64,000 nt of DNA from Malus domestica. Lineage: Eukaryota > Streptophyta > Magnoliopsida > Rosales > Rosaceae. Positions 30,718 to 41,450 of this stretch are shown here, in pieces. A program made the translations under genes and the position numbers. Every line of letters begins with the position of its first letter. The stretch's first letter is position 1. The stretch lies in the NCBI RefSeq assembly GCF_042453785.1, contig NC_091673.1, positions 751,501 through 815,500 of the forward strand, in the 5' to 3' direction. A model generated the notes under the pieces. That model ran no database searches, had not been told where the DNA came from, and saw only the letters and a list, made by a program, of their open reading frames with translations.

Positions 30718-33653
30718 GAATGGGTTAAAAGCGTTCACCTTTGAAATCGATGTTCCAAATTTGATTTCACTTAGGGCTGGTTTGGTATTGTTGTGCTTTG
30801 AAAAAAAACTGCTGTGAGAATAAGTGGCTGTGAAATAAATCAGCAGAGTGTTTGGTAAACTTTTTTGTAAAAGTGATTTTGGAAAAAAAAATGCAATCTA
30901 ATAGTGGATCATTTCATTAAAAGAGCATTGTAGCTCCGTGTGCTTTGAAAAAAAACCAGTTTTCCAAGGCTGCAAATAGCAGCTTCAGCTTTTTCCTTTG
31001 ATTTCAACTTATTCTCACAACAGCTTCCAAAATAAGCCCTTTTTTTTTTTTCAGTTTACCAAACACCTAAAACCCTCACAACTTTTTTTCATTGGTGCTT
31101 TTTTTTTAAGCACCTCACTCCCAAACCACCCCTTATAATCACCCCATTAGGCTTCAGAAAATTAAAATTGTATGTAATTCTATCCTTAAAACGAAACCAT
31201 ATTGTTCAGTTCAATAAGTGAGCTCCCCAATTTAGTAATATATTTGTTGATTTTAATTGGAATTTTGACGATCTAATCACACCAACAAGTAGTCATTTGC
31301 AGTTGCAGATAAAACTGAAGGTGGACATCAAATTTCAAAGCCCTTGCATGACAGTGGGAGTTCGATCCCCGTCGGTGACTAATCTAACAAAATATATTGT
31401 TTGACAAAAAAAAAAATCAAAACCCTAATGTGTGAACTCTGAAGGCTTCAAAAAACAAAGACTAATTAAGAACTTGTTGCAAACTAAAATGCACTGTGAT
31501 TACAGTTTTGAAGGAGAGGACACATTTAATGACTTTCACAATTACACGCACTAATCTACCATAACAGAATTAATTGCACAAGCAAAATGAACGAAAATTT
31601 CCTAAGGGGATGTAAGTGTGAATTTTTCTGAAAAATGGAAAAGAAATGTTTGAATGCAATTAATTAATTAACAACCAAGAAATTCCATTTCAAGAACTGG
31701 CAGTTCAATAAATGCAACATGAGAATGTATTGGAAGTGATGAAAGTAAATCTATCAAAAACCCCATTTGAGGACTTATGCTCAATTAGGACGAAAACTCA
31801 TGATTCAAATGTCTGTTTTTCCAGTTGAGAATTATCCCCAAAGCCACTCAATATTCTCAATTACTGCTCCTCTTTAGTCTCATCATCCCCAAATTATGAC
31901 ACTGCGTGCAATTCTATAAACCCTAAATTTTGACCACAACTTCAAACTCCTGCAAGGTCATGAACTGACTCCTGAAACCAACTCAAAACCAGTTTTGAGA
32001 GAGAGAGAGAGAAGCGTTATGATGAAAACGAACAGTAGCAGTGTGACGAGTCATAAGAGAACAACCACACTCACAGGACAAGTACCGTCTTTCTTTCTCC
32101 TCTTCTCTTACATTACAAAGCAATTGGCATAGCAACACGTGAATATGAAAAAGCTTTTGCTAAACACCGAAACTGGCGTTGTTTCCAAGGTGAAACAAAG
32201 TAAAAAAAATTAAATCAAGCACTAGTACGACGACCATATATGGCCATTTTTTACTTCAAAAAAAAAAAAAAAAATGGGGCGCTCCAACTGGGGAATAAAT
32301 CATATATATGTATCCTGAAACCACCACGACCATGGCAGTTTCCAGATTATTCACGTGGGAGCATGTTTTTCTTCCATTTTCCTCTTCCCTAAAGAAATTT
32401 TTAAAATTAACTAAACACATTTGACAAGAAGAAGAAAAAGAAAAAGAAAATTAACACAGCTAGCCAGGATAAGGGTTAAAAAAAATTAACGCATACTTTT
32501 TTTTCTTCTCTTGTCACGACTCGAGGAATCTAAGTAACTTGAACAAAAAAGGTCAAGTTTCAAGTTTCGACTAAGAAATTTTTGTGTGTACCAGGAACAT
32601 TAGAACTCATGAATTTAAAGTAACTTGCTATATGATTATGCGTATGATTGATTAATGGGAAAACCAGCTAGATAAAAAGTTGATTTTGAGTTGATGAATA
32701 ATCACCTTGAGAAGAGAGTGCCACAGTCACATCTGTATTCCCGAGTGCCACAAGTCTTAGAATGTGCCTTCCAATCGGACTGGACGGCGTACCTCTTCGA
32801 GCACTTCTCGCACTTCCATTTTTTCTCGCCGTGTTTTCTAAAGTAGTGCTTTTTGATGCCGGTGAGGTCGCCGAGTGCCCGAGAGGGGTCGTGGTGAACG
32901 CATGTGGGCTCCGGGCAGAGATAGACTTTGCGTTTGGGTTCTTTTGTAGTCTTCTGCTTGAGCTTCCAAGGCAGGTTGTGTCCTCTTCTGTGAAGCTGTA
33001 GGTTCTGCTCCCTTTGGAACCCTTTGTTGCACACCTCACATATGAACCTGTTTGTTGCCATTAGGGTCTTGGGAGATAGTGCTACCACTTCTGCTTCTGG
33101 ATCTGTTCTCTCATGAAAAATGCCAAACCACAACAAATTAGATAATTCATAACTTTATTAATCACAACAACAAAATTGTATATACCCTACAAGACACTTC
33201 ATATTTTGTAAACTTGCGTACTTATTTTTTCAATCCAACTAATTAGAAACTTTTATATCTATCTATATATACGTGTTTTCCTATTTGAATTAATTCCTCT
33301 GCCAATTTAGGGTTCCTGATCTGTGAGAGAAAAAAGGGGAATTCAGATAAATTAAACCATGTATATTCTTAATTTAATTTGCTTTTTGTGTTGGATAGCT
33401 AGTTAGGCAGATCCTAACTAATGTGAAGATTTTAGAGTCGTGCCCACAGGTAGCTAGAAAAGAGAAGAAAATCAATTGTTGGATACTTGCTTGGTGTTCC
33501 AGGTTGGTTTCTCCTTTTCTTCTGAGGTGGAGCAGCTGGTGCAGCTGTGGATGACGTTGGTGTTGTGGAGGAATGTTGTTGCCTCATCTTCTGGTTTTGA
33601 TCTTCTTCTCTAATTCCGAAAAGCGGTGCGCCCGATGAAGAAGACGCAGCCAT
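29055..33653 (-). CDS. IDD5-like: INDETERMINATE DOMAIN C2H2 zinc-finger transcription factor, second paralogue (IDD5-like)
   Basis: Three exons, 33653-33491, 33102-32706 and 30297-29055, give 600 aa. Exon 2 is 397 nt in both paralogues and carries all four ID-domain fingers, with every Cys/His ligand present (FICEVCNKGF to THRAFC). Ahead of it lies a QKKRRNQPGTP basic stretch. The tail is rich in Ser/Asn/Gln and contains MSATALLQKAAQMGS, LQDLMNSFA and DRLTRDFLGVGQVVRSMSGG. The intron 1 donor is GC (CCAA|GCAAGT), as in the plus-strand paralogue. Intron 2 is 2.4 kb and holds a MITE at 30774-31132. Role as for the family: a nuclear DNA-binding regulator. The position next to the GARP gene and the tail motifs suggest the IDD5 (RAVEN) lineage, which is an inference. 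Confidence 0.93.
30774..31132. mobile_element. MITE, TIR GGGCTGGTTTGG, target duplication TTA
   Basis: 359 bp. It begins GGGCTGGTTTGGTATTG and ends CACTCCCAAACCACCCC. It is flanked by TTA (30771-30773 and 31133-31135), which fits a PIF/Harbinger-type element. A second copy lies at 51235-51592. It sits in intron 2 of the minus-strand IDD gene. Confidence 0.75.
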
Positions 33654-34142
33654 CTGTTTCTGATCAATCTTCTTCTTCTTCGCTTAATTTCTTCCCTTTC
33701 AATTTTCCAGAGCAATCTGAAATATTCTAGCTAGAAACCAGCAAAACCCCACAACCAACTTATGAGTCCTTCTCCATCCCAAATAACAAATGAAGAGAAA
33801 GGAAAACTTGAAAGGATGAAAATATTAATAAAGGGAGTTGAAGAGAAAGTAAAAGGAATCAACTCCATAACTAAAGCATTTGATGCTCTCTCTCTTCTTC
33901 TGCTAGTTTTTTTCTCTTGTTTTAAATGAAAATGTTCTGAGGAAAAGTGATGCTGTTACGGTTTTATGATTTGGTGTCATGCACATACAGTAACACATAT
34001 ACACAGCATCTTTAAAAACAAAAAATTATTGTCATTTTTTTCACAGTTTCTTTTTTCCAGAATTTCTCAGAATTTTTCCTCCCTTAAATAAAATGCAAAA
34101 ATTGAAAATTAATTGACAGGGAGAAGAGAGAGAGAGCGACGT

Positions 34143-34234
34143 AGAGAGAGAGAAGGTGAGACCTACAGGTCGGTGGACCCAATCGATACCCACATCACGA
34201 CATGGTATGGTGCGTGAGAGCAGCATGAAGCAGC
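34143..34234. promoter_or_regulatory. Conserved block upstream of the second IDD gene
   Basis: A GA run, then GGTGAGACCTACAG, GGTGGACCC, ACGACAT and GTGCGTGAGAGCAGCATGAA, followed by (CT)n. It matches, in order and strand, the block at 10705-10826. It lies about 500 bp upstream of the start codon of the minus-strand IDD gene. Confidence 0.4.
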
Positions 34235-34241
34235 TAGCTAC

Positions 34242-34243
<2 letters not shown>

Positions 34244-34296
<53 letters not shown>
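34244..34296. repeat. (CT)n microsatellite
   Basis: About 26 CT units immediately beyond the conserved block upstream of the second IDD gene. Confidence 0.9.
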
Positions 34297-34298
<2 letters not shown>

Positions 34299-34478
34299 GT
34301 ATCTTCCTACTCAAGTCCAGACAAGCTATCCTTCATCACCCCTGTCCCAAGTGGACCTCACTGTAAAAATTTTAATTACAAGAAAAACAGAGAAAATGAA
34401 AACCTAACACCAAATAAATGGATATATATACATTTTCAAGAGATTTAGTGTGAGAAATGACAACAAAATTCATCTAAA

Positions 34479-34645
34479 AAATGTCGTACCCAGTGCACAA
34501 GGCTCCCGCTTTACGCAGGGTTTGGGAGAGGTGAATGTCGGCTAGCCTTACCCCCATTTATGGAGAGGGGGCTCCCAAGTCTCGAACCCGAGACCTACCG
34601 CTCATGGGCGAAGGCACTTGCCATCGCACCAAGTGCGACCTCTTG
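34479..34645 (-). mobile_element. tRNA-derived SINE (Au-like)
   Basis: On the minus strand it starts GGTCGCACTTGGTGCGATGG, carries a box-B-like GGGTTCGAGACTTGG and ends TGCACTGGGTACGAC followed by T-rich sequence. This architecture resembles the plant Au SINE family as I remember it. It is bracketed by a perfect 14-bp target duplication AAAATTCATCTAAA (34465-34478 and 34646-34659). Confidence 0.88.
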
Positions 34646-36496
34646 AAAATTCATCTAAACTACGAAAATGAAAATATTTGATTCCAGAACGCAGGGAGAT
34701 GAAAAAGAATGACCTACTCCACCACTTGCTTCTCAAGAGAATTAGTTGAATAATAAACAAATTTTCAAATGCATAATTAAGAAACAATTCCCAGAAAGAA
34801 AAGTAGCAACCTGATTAAGGTAGTTTGAGATTAGGCTGTGTTGCTGAAATTCAGTATAAGCTATAGCAGACTAATATTGTCACTTGAGCTCTCTCTCTCT
34901 TTCTCTCGGTCACAACGCCTACTAGGTCTAGTTTCAGTTACATGCAACTGATTCTCGAGAGATTTTTTAGTGTGACAGTTACACATGGTGGTACACCACA
35001 TGTTATATAAATGGTTAGATATATGTGTTAAAGAGTTAATAACTTAAAAAATAAATTTTCTCACTATTTACACAAAAACACGTGATATAACATCCGTATT
35101 CTCGTCATAACTAAATTTTTTTGTTGATTCTCCTCCAACTGGCAGACATAATGGGGACCATGAAAGGTTGTTTTAGTCCTTTTATAATTACATTCGCAAA
35201 ATTATAATTAAAAGACTAAGAACGATTAAGAAAAGACCTAATCCAACCACTATCGATAAACAATTACCTGGGAAAATCTATTTTTACACCACTAATGATA
35301 AATTGCGATCATCGTTATGAACCCTGTCATTTCCCAAGCCCAAGCTTTGGGACAATTACTTTCAGTCATGTAGATTGTACAATAATTAAATCAAAGTAAA
35401 ACAAAAAATGATGAGGTAATTATTAAATTAAAGTGATGTGAGTCACTTCTCTGATTTTGAAGGTTGATATATATGTAATAGAGTGCAAATTTTGCTTTAT
35501 TTGTAGAATTTGATAAGTGATTGGAATAGTTTTTCTTTTTAGATCATATTTTACAAACTAAATGATATTTCGGTTAATAATTGGATTCTATTTATATTGA
35601 TTTAAAAAAATTATCAATTGTCACATCATATGTCTAAAAAAATGATGTCTCTAACACGAACCTCTAGAATGACAGTTTTTATTCTATGCCAGCAAGCCTT
35701 TTTCCTCATACAAGAACGCTTGCAGCAGATCTGTCATTCTTTGAAACAATGACAACTTAACTATAACTACGCACATCACTTTCATGTGTAGTCATTTTGA
35801 TAATATGATGAGGGTGTCATATTATTCATTTCTTTGGGTGGATGACATTCAAATTTGGACCTTGAGCAGATTAGTACCCACTAAGCATATATATTAAGTT
35901 TTGCTAATTAATCCTAATGGGAATTTCTGCTTGGATAAAATGGCCCAATTGCTAAAAGGAAAAAAAGGATGTCTTAATTGAGAAAAAGATAAAATTTCAT
36001 TGCTATGTTATTCAGCTGCTCTAGGCATCATAAACTCAGGAAAATTACTTAAAATTCAGTTTTTCAAATGGTTGTTTAAGAATAAATAATCTTCCTAATT
36101 AAACATGAAAATGACAATTAATAACTACTATAACGTGTCATTACCTTTAAGCAGAACTTACTTGGCACCGTGCACGCACAGCTGACTAATGTAACGGGGT
36201 ACTAAGTGGACCCCCTCACTCTGTTCAATGTTGAAAACTTACATATGTAGTGTGCATGCACCTTCTTATTCTTATCTGTTTGTGTGTCACAAGATGAGAG
36301 AGGTAAAGAATAAAAAGTTCTTACACCTTGCAACAAAGATTTTCTCCAATTCACCAAGGACTTGATTGTAACTCTCAGTACAGTAAATAGTCAAATCCTC
36401 ACTTAAAAGTTTGGTAATTTCATTGATTAGATTCTTTTCAGACAAAAGGATGACAGTCTGTGTAATAATAAGATAAAATGTCAAGATGTCTAACAA

Positions 36497-36695
36497 GGAA
36501 AGCGATTCTCTCCGAATACCTTTCACCTAATCTTCTTTATCAAACAATTCGGACTTTTAAAATTTAACTTAACGGCTAAAAACACAGTCTCATTTTAAAA
36601 ATTATAATAATTTTAATCGCTGAATCAAATTTCAAGAGTCTGAATTGTTTGATGAGAAAAATTAGGTGGAAAGTATCTGGAGATGATCCATTTCT
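36497..36695. mobile_element. Mutator-type MITE with 9-bp target duplication
   Basis: A 199-bp fold-back element with long terminal inverted repeats (CGATTCTCTCCGAATACCTT at the left; its imperfect complement ends GGAGATGATCC at the right). The arms pair through CACCTAAT and ATCAAACAATTC. It is flanked by a perfect GTCTAACAA (36488-36496 and 36696-36704), the 9-bp duplication expected of Mutator-like elements. Confidence 0.78.
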
Positions 36696-36704
36696 GTCTA
36701 ACAA

Positions 36705-38436
36705 CTGATATTTTGTATATTGGAAAAATATATAATGTCTAAAGAGAAAGGCGCACATATGTCAAGAAAATAGTATAATAGTGAAGGAAATAAGCCTTAA
36801 AACTTTAAAATAAAGTTTCAGTTACATTTCATAGAATTGTCAAAACCTCATACGTACCCAAAAAGCAGCGACAAGTTGAATAAAACCGGGGCTGTGGGCG
36901 GTGAACTGATATATACACACACACACATACATACAAATATATATATAAACACGCAAGACTGTTTTTTTTGTGACCGAAAGATCACGGTTTGAGTCGTGGG
37001 AGTAGAAGTTTTTTAATAAAACCGAAAACCTTGTTGGCTTCAAGTCACCCTTTTATATATATGTTTAGAGGGACGAGACCATTAAGTGACAACACAGCAG
37101 TTTGTTGCTACACGAGGACGATGGTTCAGTTAGAAGATGGACACTGCATTTTGAACAATGGCGGCATTTTCCACTTCACAACCGCTGCCCTCAAATTCTT
37201 CTGCAATTGCTATCTGCCCTCCCTTAACCCTAACCCTACCAACTAATTATCTCATTTACTCTCTTCTGTTTGGTCAAATAGACAAATATTTGGTCAAATA
37301 TGGTTAAATATTTTTTGTAGTTTGCAGTCAGACCGTTAAGGACTTGGTCTTTATTGCTCTGTTGGGAATTTGGAAGGGAGACCCATATATTAGGGCTTTT
37401 TGGGGTTGAATTATGAGGCCCAAACGTTTTTTATATTGAAGTTTCTTTTGGCCCAGATGACGTAGCTCTAAACCATTTTTTATGTAAGAAATTTCGCATT
37501 GAAAAAGAAATGCGGCACTAAATAAGCAATTTGGGCAAGTGTTGTAGTTCAGCTGTTCAGGTAATCAAGAGTATTTTTCTTGCATTCGAGAAATGCCAAA
37601 GGCAAAAAATTTAGTTTTGTTCCAACAGCTGAAGGCAAAAAATGCTAAACCTAAACCTCTGAAATTGTTTACTACAAAAAAAATGGTCTAACAAATGCTA
37701 AGGATTCAACGCCAGCTTCTATTCTCTCTATAATATGAGAATGTGAAGGTAAAAAAGTCTCACATTATTGAAGGGCTTATAAGATATTGGGTTACTCCTT
37801 ATATTGTCAGTTGGTTTTATGATGGAAAATCAACTTCTTCATAGTATCAAAGCAGGTTGACCCATGTGTGAAGCCCAACGGTCACACATGCTCCACATCA
37901 CCAAATTCATATTATCCACGTGTTTGGCTTGAAGATTCACTACAGATGAGGGAGCATGTGAAAATATGAAGATAAAAGAGTTCTTGGTGAAAGGAGAAAC
38001 CTTGCGAGGCGGTCATATGTATGGTTTACGATCACCTCTTCCCCCGGGAGCCTCGGGTCCTTTCTCCGAACCAACCCTTTGCACCAGTTCCATAGTTTTC
38101 TATCATTCAAGAACCAGTTCCATAGTTTTCTATCATTCAAGAAGGCTTATATACCAGCAAAGACAGAATGTCCTCCGCATTCAGAACTGGAAACCACCTG
38201 TGTGGCAAAAAGCTTCAAAACTCATACACAGCTTCATCATTCTTGCGAACCATGTTGAGCATCGGTCCGGTGCATCATAGTGACGGAAAGAACCAAGGCT
38301 GGAATCAATGTCCACAATTAAGAACCGTATTAGAAAATAACGGAAAAGTAATGAACAAGGTAACAGTGATTGAAGATGTGTGCTACTACATTAGGCAACA
38401 ATAACCTCACATTTTCAATAACCTTAGTAATTGAAG
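36705..38436. other. Intergenic, no supported gene
   Basis: A short plus-strand frame starting MAAFSTSQPLPSNSS at about 37159 stops after about 50 codons and is not recognised. There is an LTR-like remnant at 37742-37870 and a 29-bp tandem duplication at about 38085-38142 (ACCAGTTCCATAGTTTTC, then TATCATTCAAG). Confidence 0.4.
37742..37870 (+). repeat. LTR remnant with primer-site-like end
   Basis: AAAAAGTCTCACATT, then GTTTTATGATGGAAAATCAAC, TTCTTCA, followed by GTATCAAAGCAGG, a degenerate version of the GGTATCAGAGC primer site. The left border is undefined. Confidence 0.4.
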
Positions 38437-39600
38437 CGTCTTACCTGCAGTTGTGCGGGACAACCCATGGTAGCATCAAATATCTCTTCAAATTTGGTGG
38501 CAAGGACACAGATAGCTTCCAATTCTGAACCATGATTCTAAGGTCATGAAGCTTGCTATCTAGACCCTTACAACAATTTGCATGTATGGTACAAACTCGA
38601 TTCAAATCTTTACTAGGTTCACAAAATCCACCGAAGTAAGCCGTATCCAAAAATTTTATTTTCAGTCCGATACTAATGGTGGTTGGATGAAACTTGATAA
38701 TATTGAGGACATCCTGATCATGGAACCCAGGGTAGGTTTCCCGTGAGAAATACCGAAATTTGTAGAACGCTATTGACCTGCTATTGGACTTTACGTAGTT
38801 AAACCCTCCATTCGGTCTGTTCTGTAAATCATCCGAGCTGCCAAAGAAATGATCGCATGCAATCTGAAAATCTTCATCCTCTTAAAACTGTGGAAATGGA
38901 TTCCCGAACCACATAACATCAGCATCCTGGAGGAGGAGAGAACAACCACGAAGTACATCAGAATGTCTGCACAGAGTCTTACAGATGTATTTTGCAATTA
39001 ATACTTAAATCCCCCAAGGAGGTGCAGGATGAGATCAATAAAGAATCAACACAAAATCGGGAAACCATTAACGATTTAGAGCAGAGCCCTACCGAACATA
39101 TCTTCGACTAAAGTTATTCGAGTCTAAAAGTTCCTCATCAGGTTGTTTCATAAGTAAGTTTTAAACTGACACAAACTTTGACAGTTACGCTTAACAGTTT
39201 CTAATCAGGTTGTGCCATAATAATTTCAAAATTTGGTAAATTCAAGTTCTTGTAGCGTAAGAGATTTACTGTGAAAACGAAATTGTAGCCCATCTCAACA
39301 ACAGAACGCAGAAATCAATCCTTGCCCACATCATCTTCAACTTCAAGTAGTGAGGGTTCATAAAATAAGCCTCTCGACGAAAATCAACGTCTCGAGTGAC
39401 GAGCAAAGCAATGGTTATGCACCTCCAAACAACACTGAAATGCCTTTTGACCCAAGGCAATGATCACCAAATGGCTCAAGATCCTGCGAGTTCCAACTCC
39501 AATCCTAAAGCTCTCCAACTGATGATGAAAATGGGAGGTCTACATCTGGTGTTAGATGTTATGAAATTTGATCCAACTGATTCAGATGTTTGTTGGACCC
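38437..39600 (-). pseudogene. Nucleotide-diphospho-sugar transferase (DUF271/GT77-like) pseudogene
   Basis: The minus strand reads, in family order: ESFRIGVGTRRILSHLVIIA and LGQKAFQCCLEVHNHCFALV (about 39520-39400); DFRREAYFMNPHYLK and MMWARIDF; then, one frame later, FLRSVVEMGYNFVFT (39300-39253). A gap of about 200 bp follows, then LLLQDADVMWFGNPFPQF, with a DxD-type motif, a stop (TAA in place of the usual Tyr), EDEDFQIACDHFFGSSDD, and continuous family sequence to PWVVPHNC (38437), ending at a GTAAGA donor. One frameshift near 39315 and one nonsense codon near 38885 disable it. Live homologues are Golgi type II sugar transferases. In the Arabidopsis block I recall, At2g02061 is the same family and lies at the same relative position. 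Confidence 0.8.
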
Positions 39601-40388
39601 TAACAGTCTTCCCAGTTTTGTGTCTCGTTTTTCTGTGGCAGAGGTCTTTCTTTTCTTCATTCTTCATGTATTCGTTCTTACATTTTTAAAAGATCCGCCT
39701 TAGTTCATACTGTTGCAGACATGGATATAATTCTAGAACTGATAATGTTTCCTTTTATACGCTCGAGTTTGAATTTTAAATTGAAATAGCGCAAGTATGA
39801 AATAAATGCATATTGCTAATGTTTGAACGACCCGACCGCCCCACAAAGTTCGAAGTTTAACCCACAAATACCACCTGCATTCAAATGGGCATGGTGATAA
39901 ATAATTAACTCGGCCCATAAATTATCGACCCATGGACGAAGAAGATATATGTCGCGTTTTCTGCGTTTTATTTTTTCGTTATGTTTTGGCCAATGAGATG
40001 TTTGCGCTCGAGTGTTTTCTGTTTTCTTGTTTTTGTCGTGCATAGGTTGGTTGAACTCTGCTTTGGGATCATATATATAGCTAACCTTATTCTATTACAA
40101 AACAAAAAGAAACTAATTGATTTTAACTTTACTTTGTTAGGATAATGAAGCATTCAAAAGCGGTTGAATGAGTAAATTTAAGATTAGTTTAAAATGACGC
40201 GAATTGAAATAACAAAATTTTATTTTTTAGAATTTGTAAATTTTGTTGTTTGACTAACTTTGAAGAACAATGAAAGTTAAATATGAAATTTAATTTGGGT
40301 ATAAAGTCATTAATATATAAACGAGAGAGATTTTAGTCAGGAGATATGTTAGTAATGATGGTGGCGACAACGGTGATGAGGGCGGGTG
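39601..40388. other. Intergenic, no gene seen
   Basis: AT-rich; no coding frame or repeat structure supported. It ends at the TRIM target duplication CTTAC (40389-40393). Confidence 0.45.
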
Positions 40389-40393
40389 CTTAC

Positions 40394-40988
40394 TGTTAAA
40401 GTCCCACATCGGTGGGTTCAAAGAAACCCAACAAGTTAAAATAGAATTACCATACTCTAACTAATACCGAGACCTTTTGTGGTAAAACCCACACCTGACG
40501 GATTTTGCAGGTGGTAAAGTTGGGGACAGTATCAGTGTCGTTGGAGTAGGGCGGACCCGGCGATCAAAAAATCCAACATGATATCAGAGCCACAGTGCGG
40601 ACCCGTGCAAGCCAATTAGCTTGTGTGCAAGCCAACGAGCTTGTCACCTAAAAGGAAACAAGTCTGAACTCTTAATATAGAGACGATCGCTAAGTTCCAT
40701 TTAAAACAAGTGGGCCCAACGTGAGCCGACATCTTTGAGTTTCAATTACCGATGTGGATCTCCACGTATGAACCACTAAATGAAGTTACACGTGAGAGGG
40801 AGTGTTAAAGTCCCACATCGGTGAGTTCAAAGAAACCCAATGAGTTTAGATAAAATTACCCTACTCTAACTAATACCGAGGCCTTTTGTGGTAAAACCCC
40901 ACACACGAAGGATTGGGCAGGTGGTAAGGTTGGAGATAGTATCGGTGTCATTAGAGTTGAGCGAATCCCGCGATCCAAAAATCCAACA
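40394..40988 (+). mobile_element. Complete TRIM retrotransposon
   Basis: 595 bp. LTRs at 40394-40578 (185 bp) and 40803-40988 (186 bp) begin TGTTAAAGTCCCACATCGG and end AAAATCCAACA. The first is followed directly by a primer-binding site TGATATCAGAGCC (40579-40591), and the second is preceded by the purine tract GAGAGGGAG. A perfect 5-bp target duplication CTTAC flanks it (40389-40393 and 40989-40993). The 224-bp interior has no ORF. The LTRs differ at about two dozen positions, so the insertion is old. A truncated relative lies at 9806-9995. Confidence 0.93.
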
Positions 40989-41450
40989 CTTACCGCAAGT
41001 AGTGGTGGTGACAACCGTATGCGGTGATGACGGTAGGTGGTTGGGGATGCGGCAGTAGGAATGGAATGTGGTGGTGGTGGCCATTCATAGTTCAGTTATT
41101 TGTATTTTTTGTTATTATACTCAAGGAAATTTAGGTTCCAAATGCAGCTGATTTGTTAAACGCTAACAATCTTTTGGCCTGGTGTCGGCTGTCAAAGATA
41201 CATTCTTTGTTCTACACCGTCCTCCAGACGGATATATATTCCATCATACTTGAAAATTCAGAGCTCATAACAAAGATACATGCTTTGCTGTTCCAGAATC
41301 AGAAGTGGAACTCAAGGACTAATAAACTACCCGAAGACCTAATCGATAACTTAACTACAGCAACAGTAAAAGAACAAACAGAATGTGGGGTGAGTGAGGG
41401 CATGAAAACCTGCTAGCCTAAAACAGATGAGTTTTCTTTTTACAGCAGCA

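Larger units (their letters stand above)
33654..36487. other. 5' flank of the second IDD gene, no other gene
   Basis: Contains a candidate conserved block (34143-34234), a long (CT)n run, a SINE (34479-34645) and, near 34955-35112, a fold-back-like segment (CGAGAGATTTTTTAGTGTGA) related to the one at 55351-55522. The remainder to 36487 is AT-rich with no coding support. Confidence 0.45.

Noticed and set aside
31320..31415. Possible SINE end in IDD intron (GGGAGTTCGATCCCCG, then A-rich)
   Set aside because: Has a good box-B-like motif and an A-rich end but no box A or target duplication could be located.
39396..39689. 97-codon plus-strand frame
   Set aside because: Antisense of the sugar-transferase pseudogene, whose minus-strand reading gives clear family similarity.
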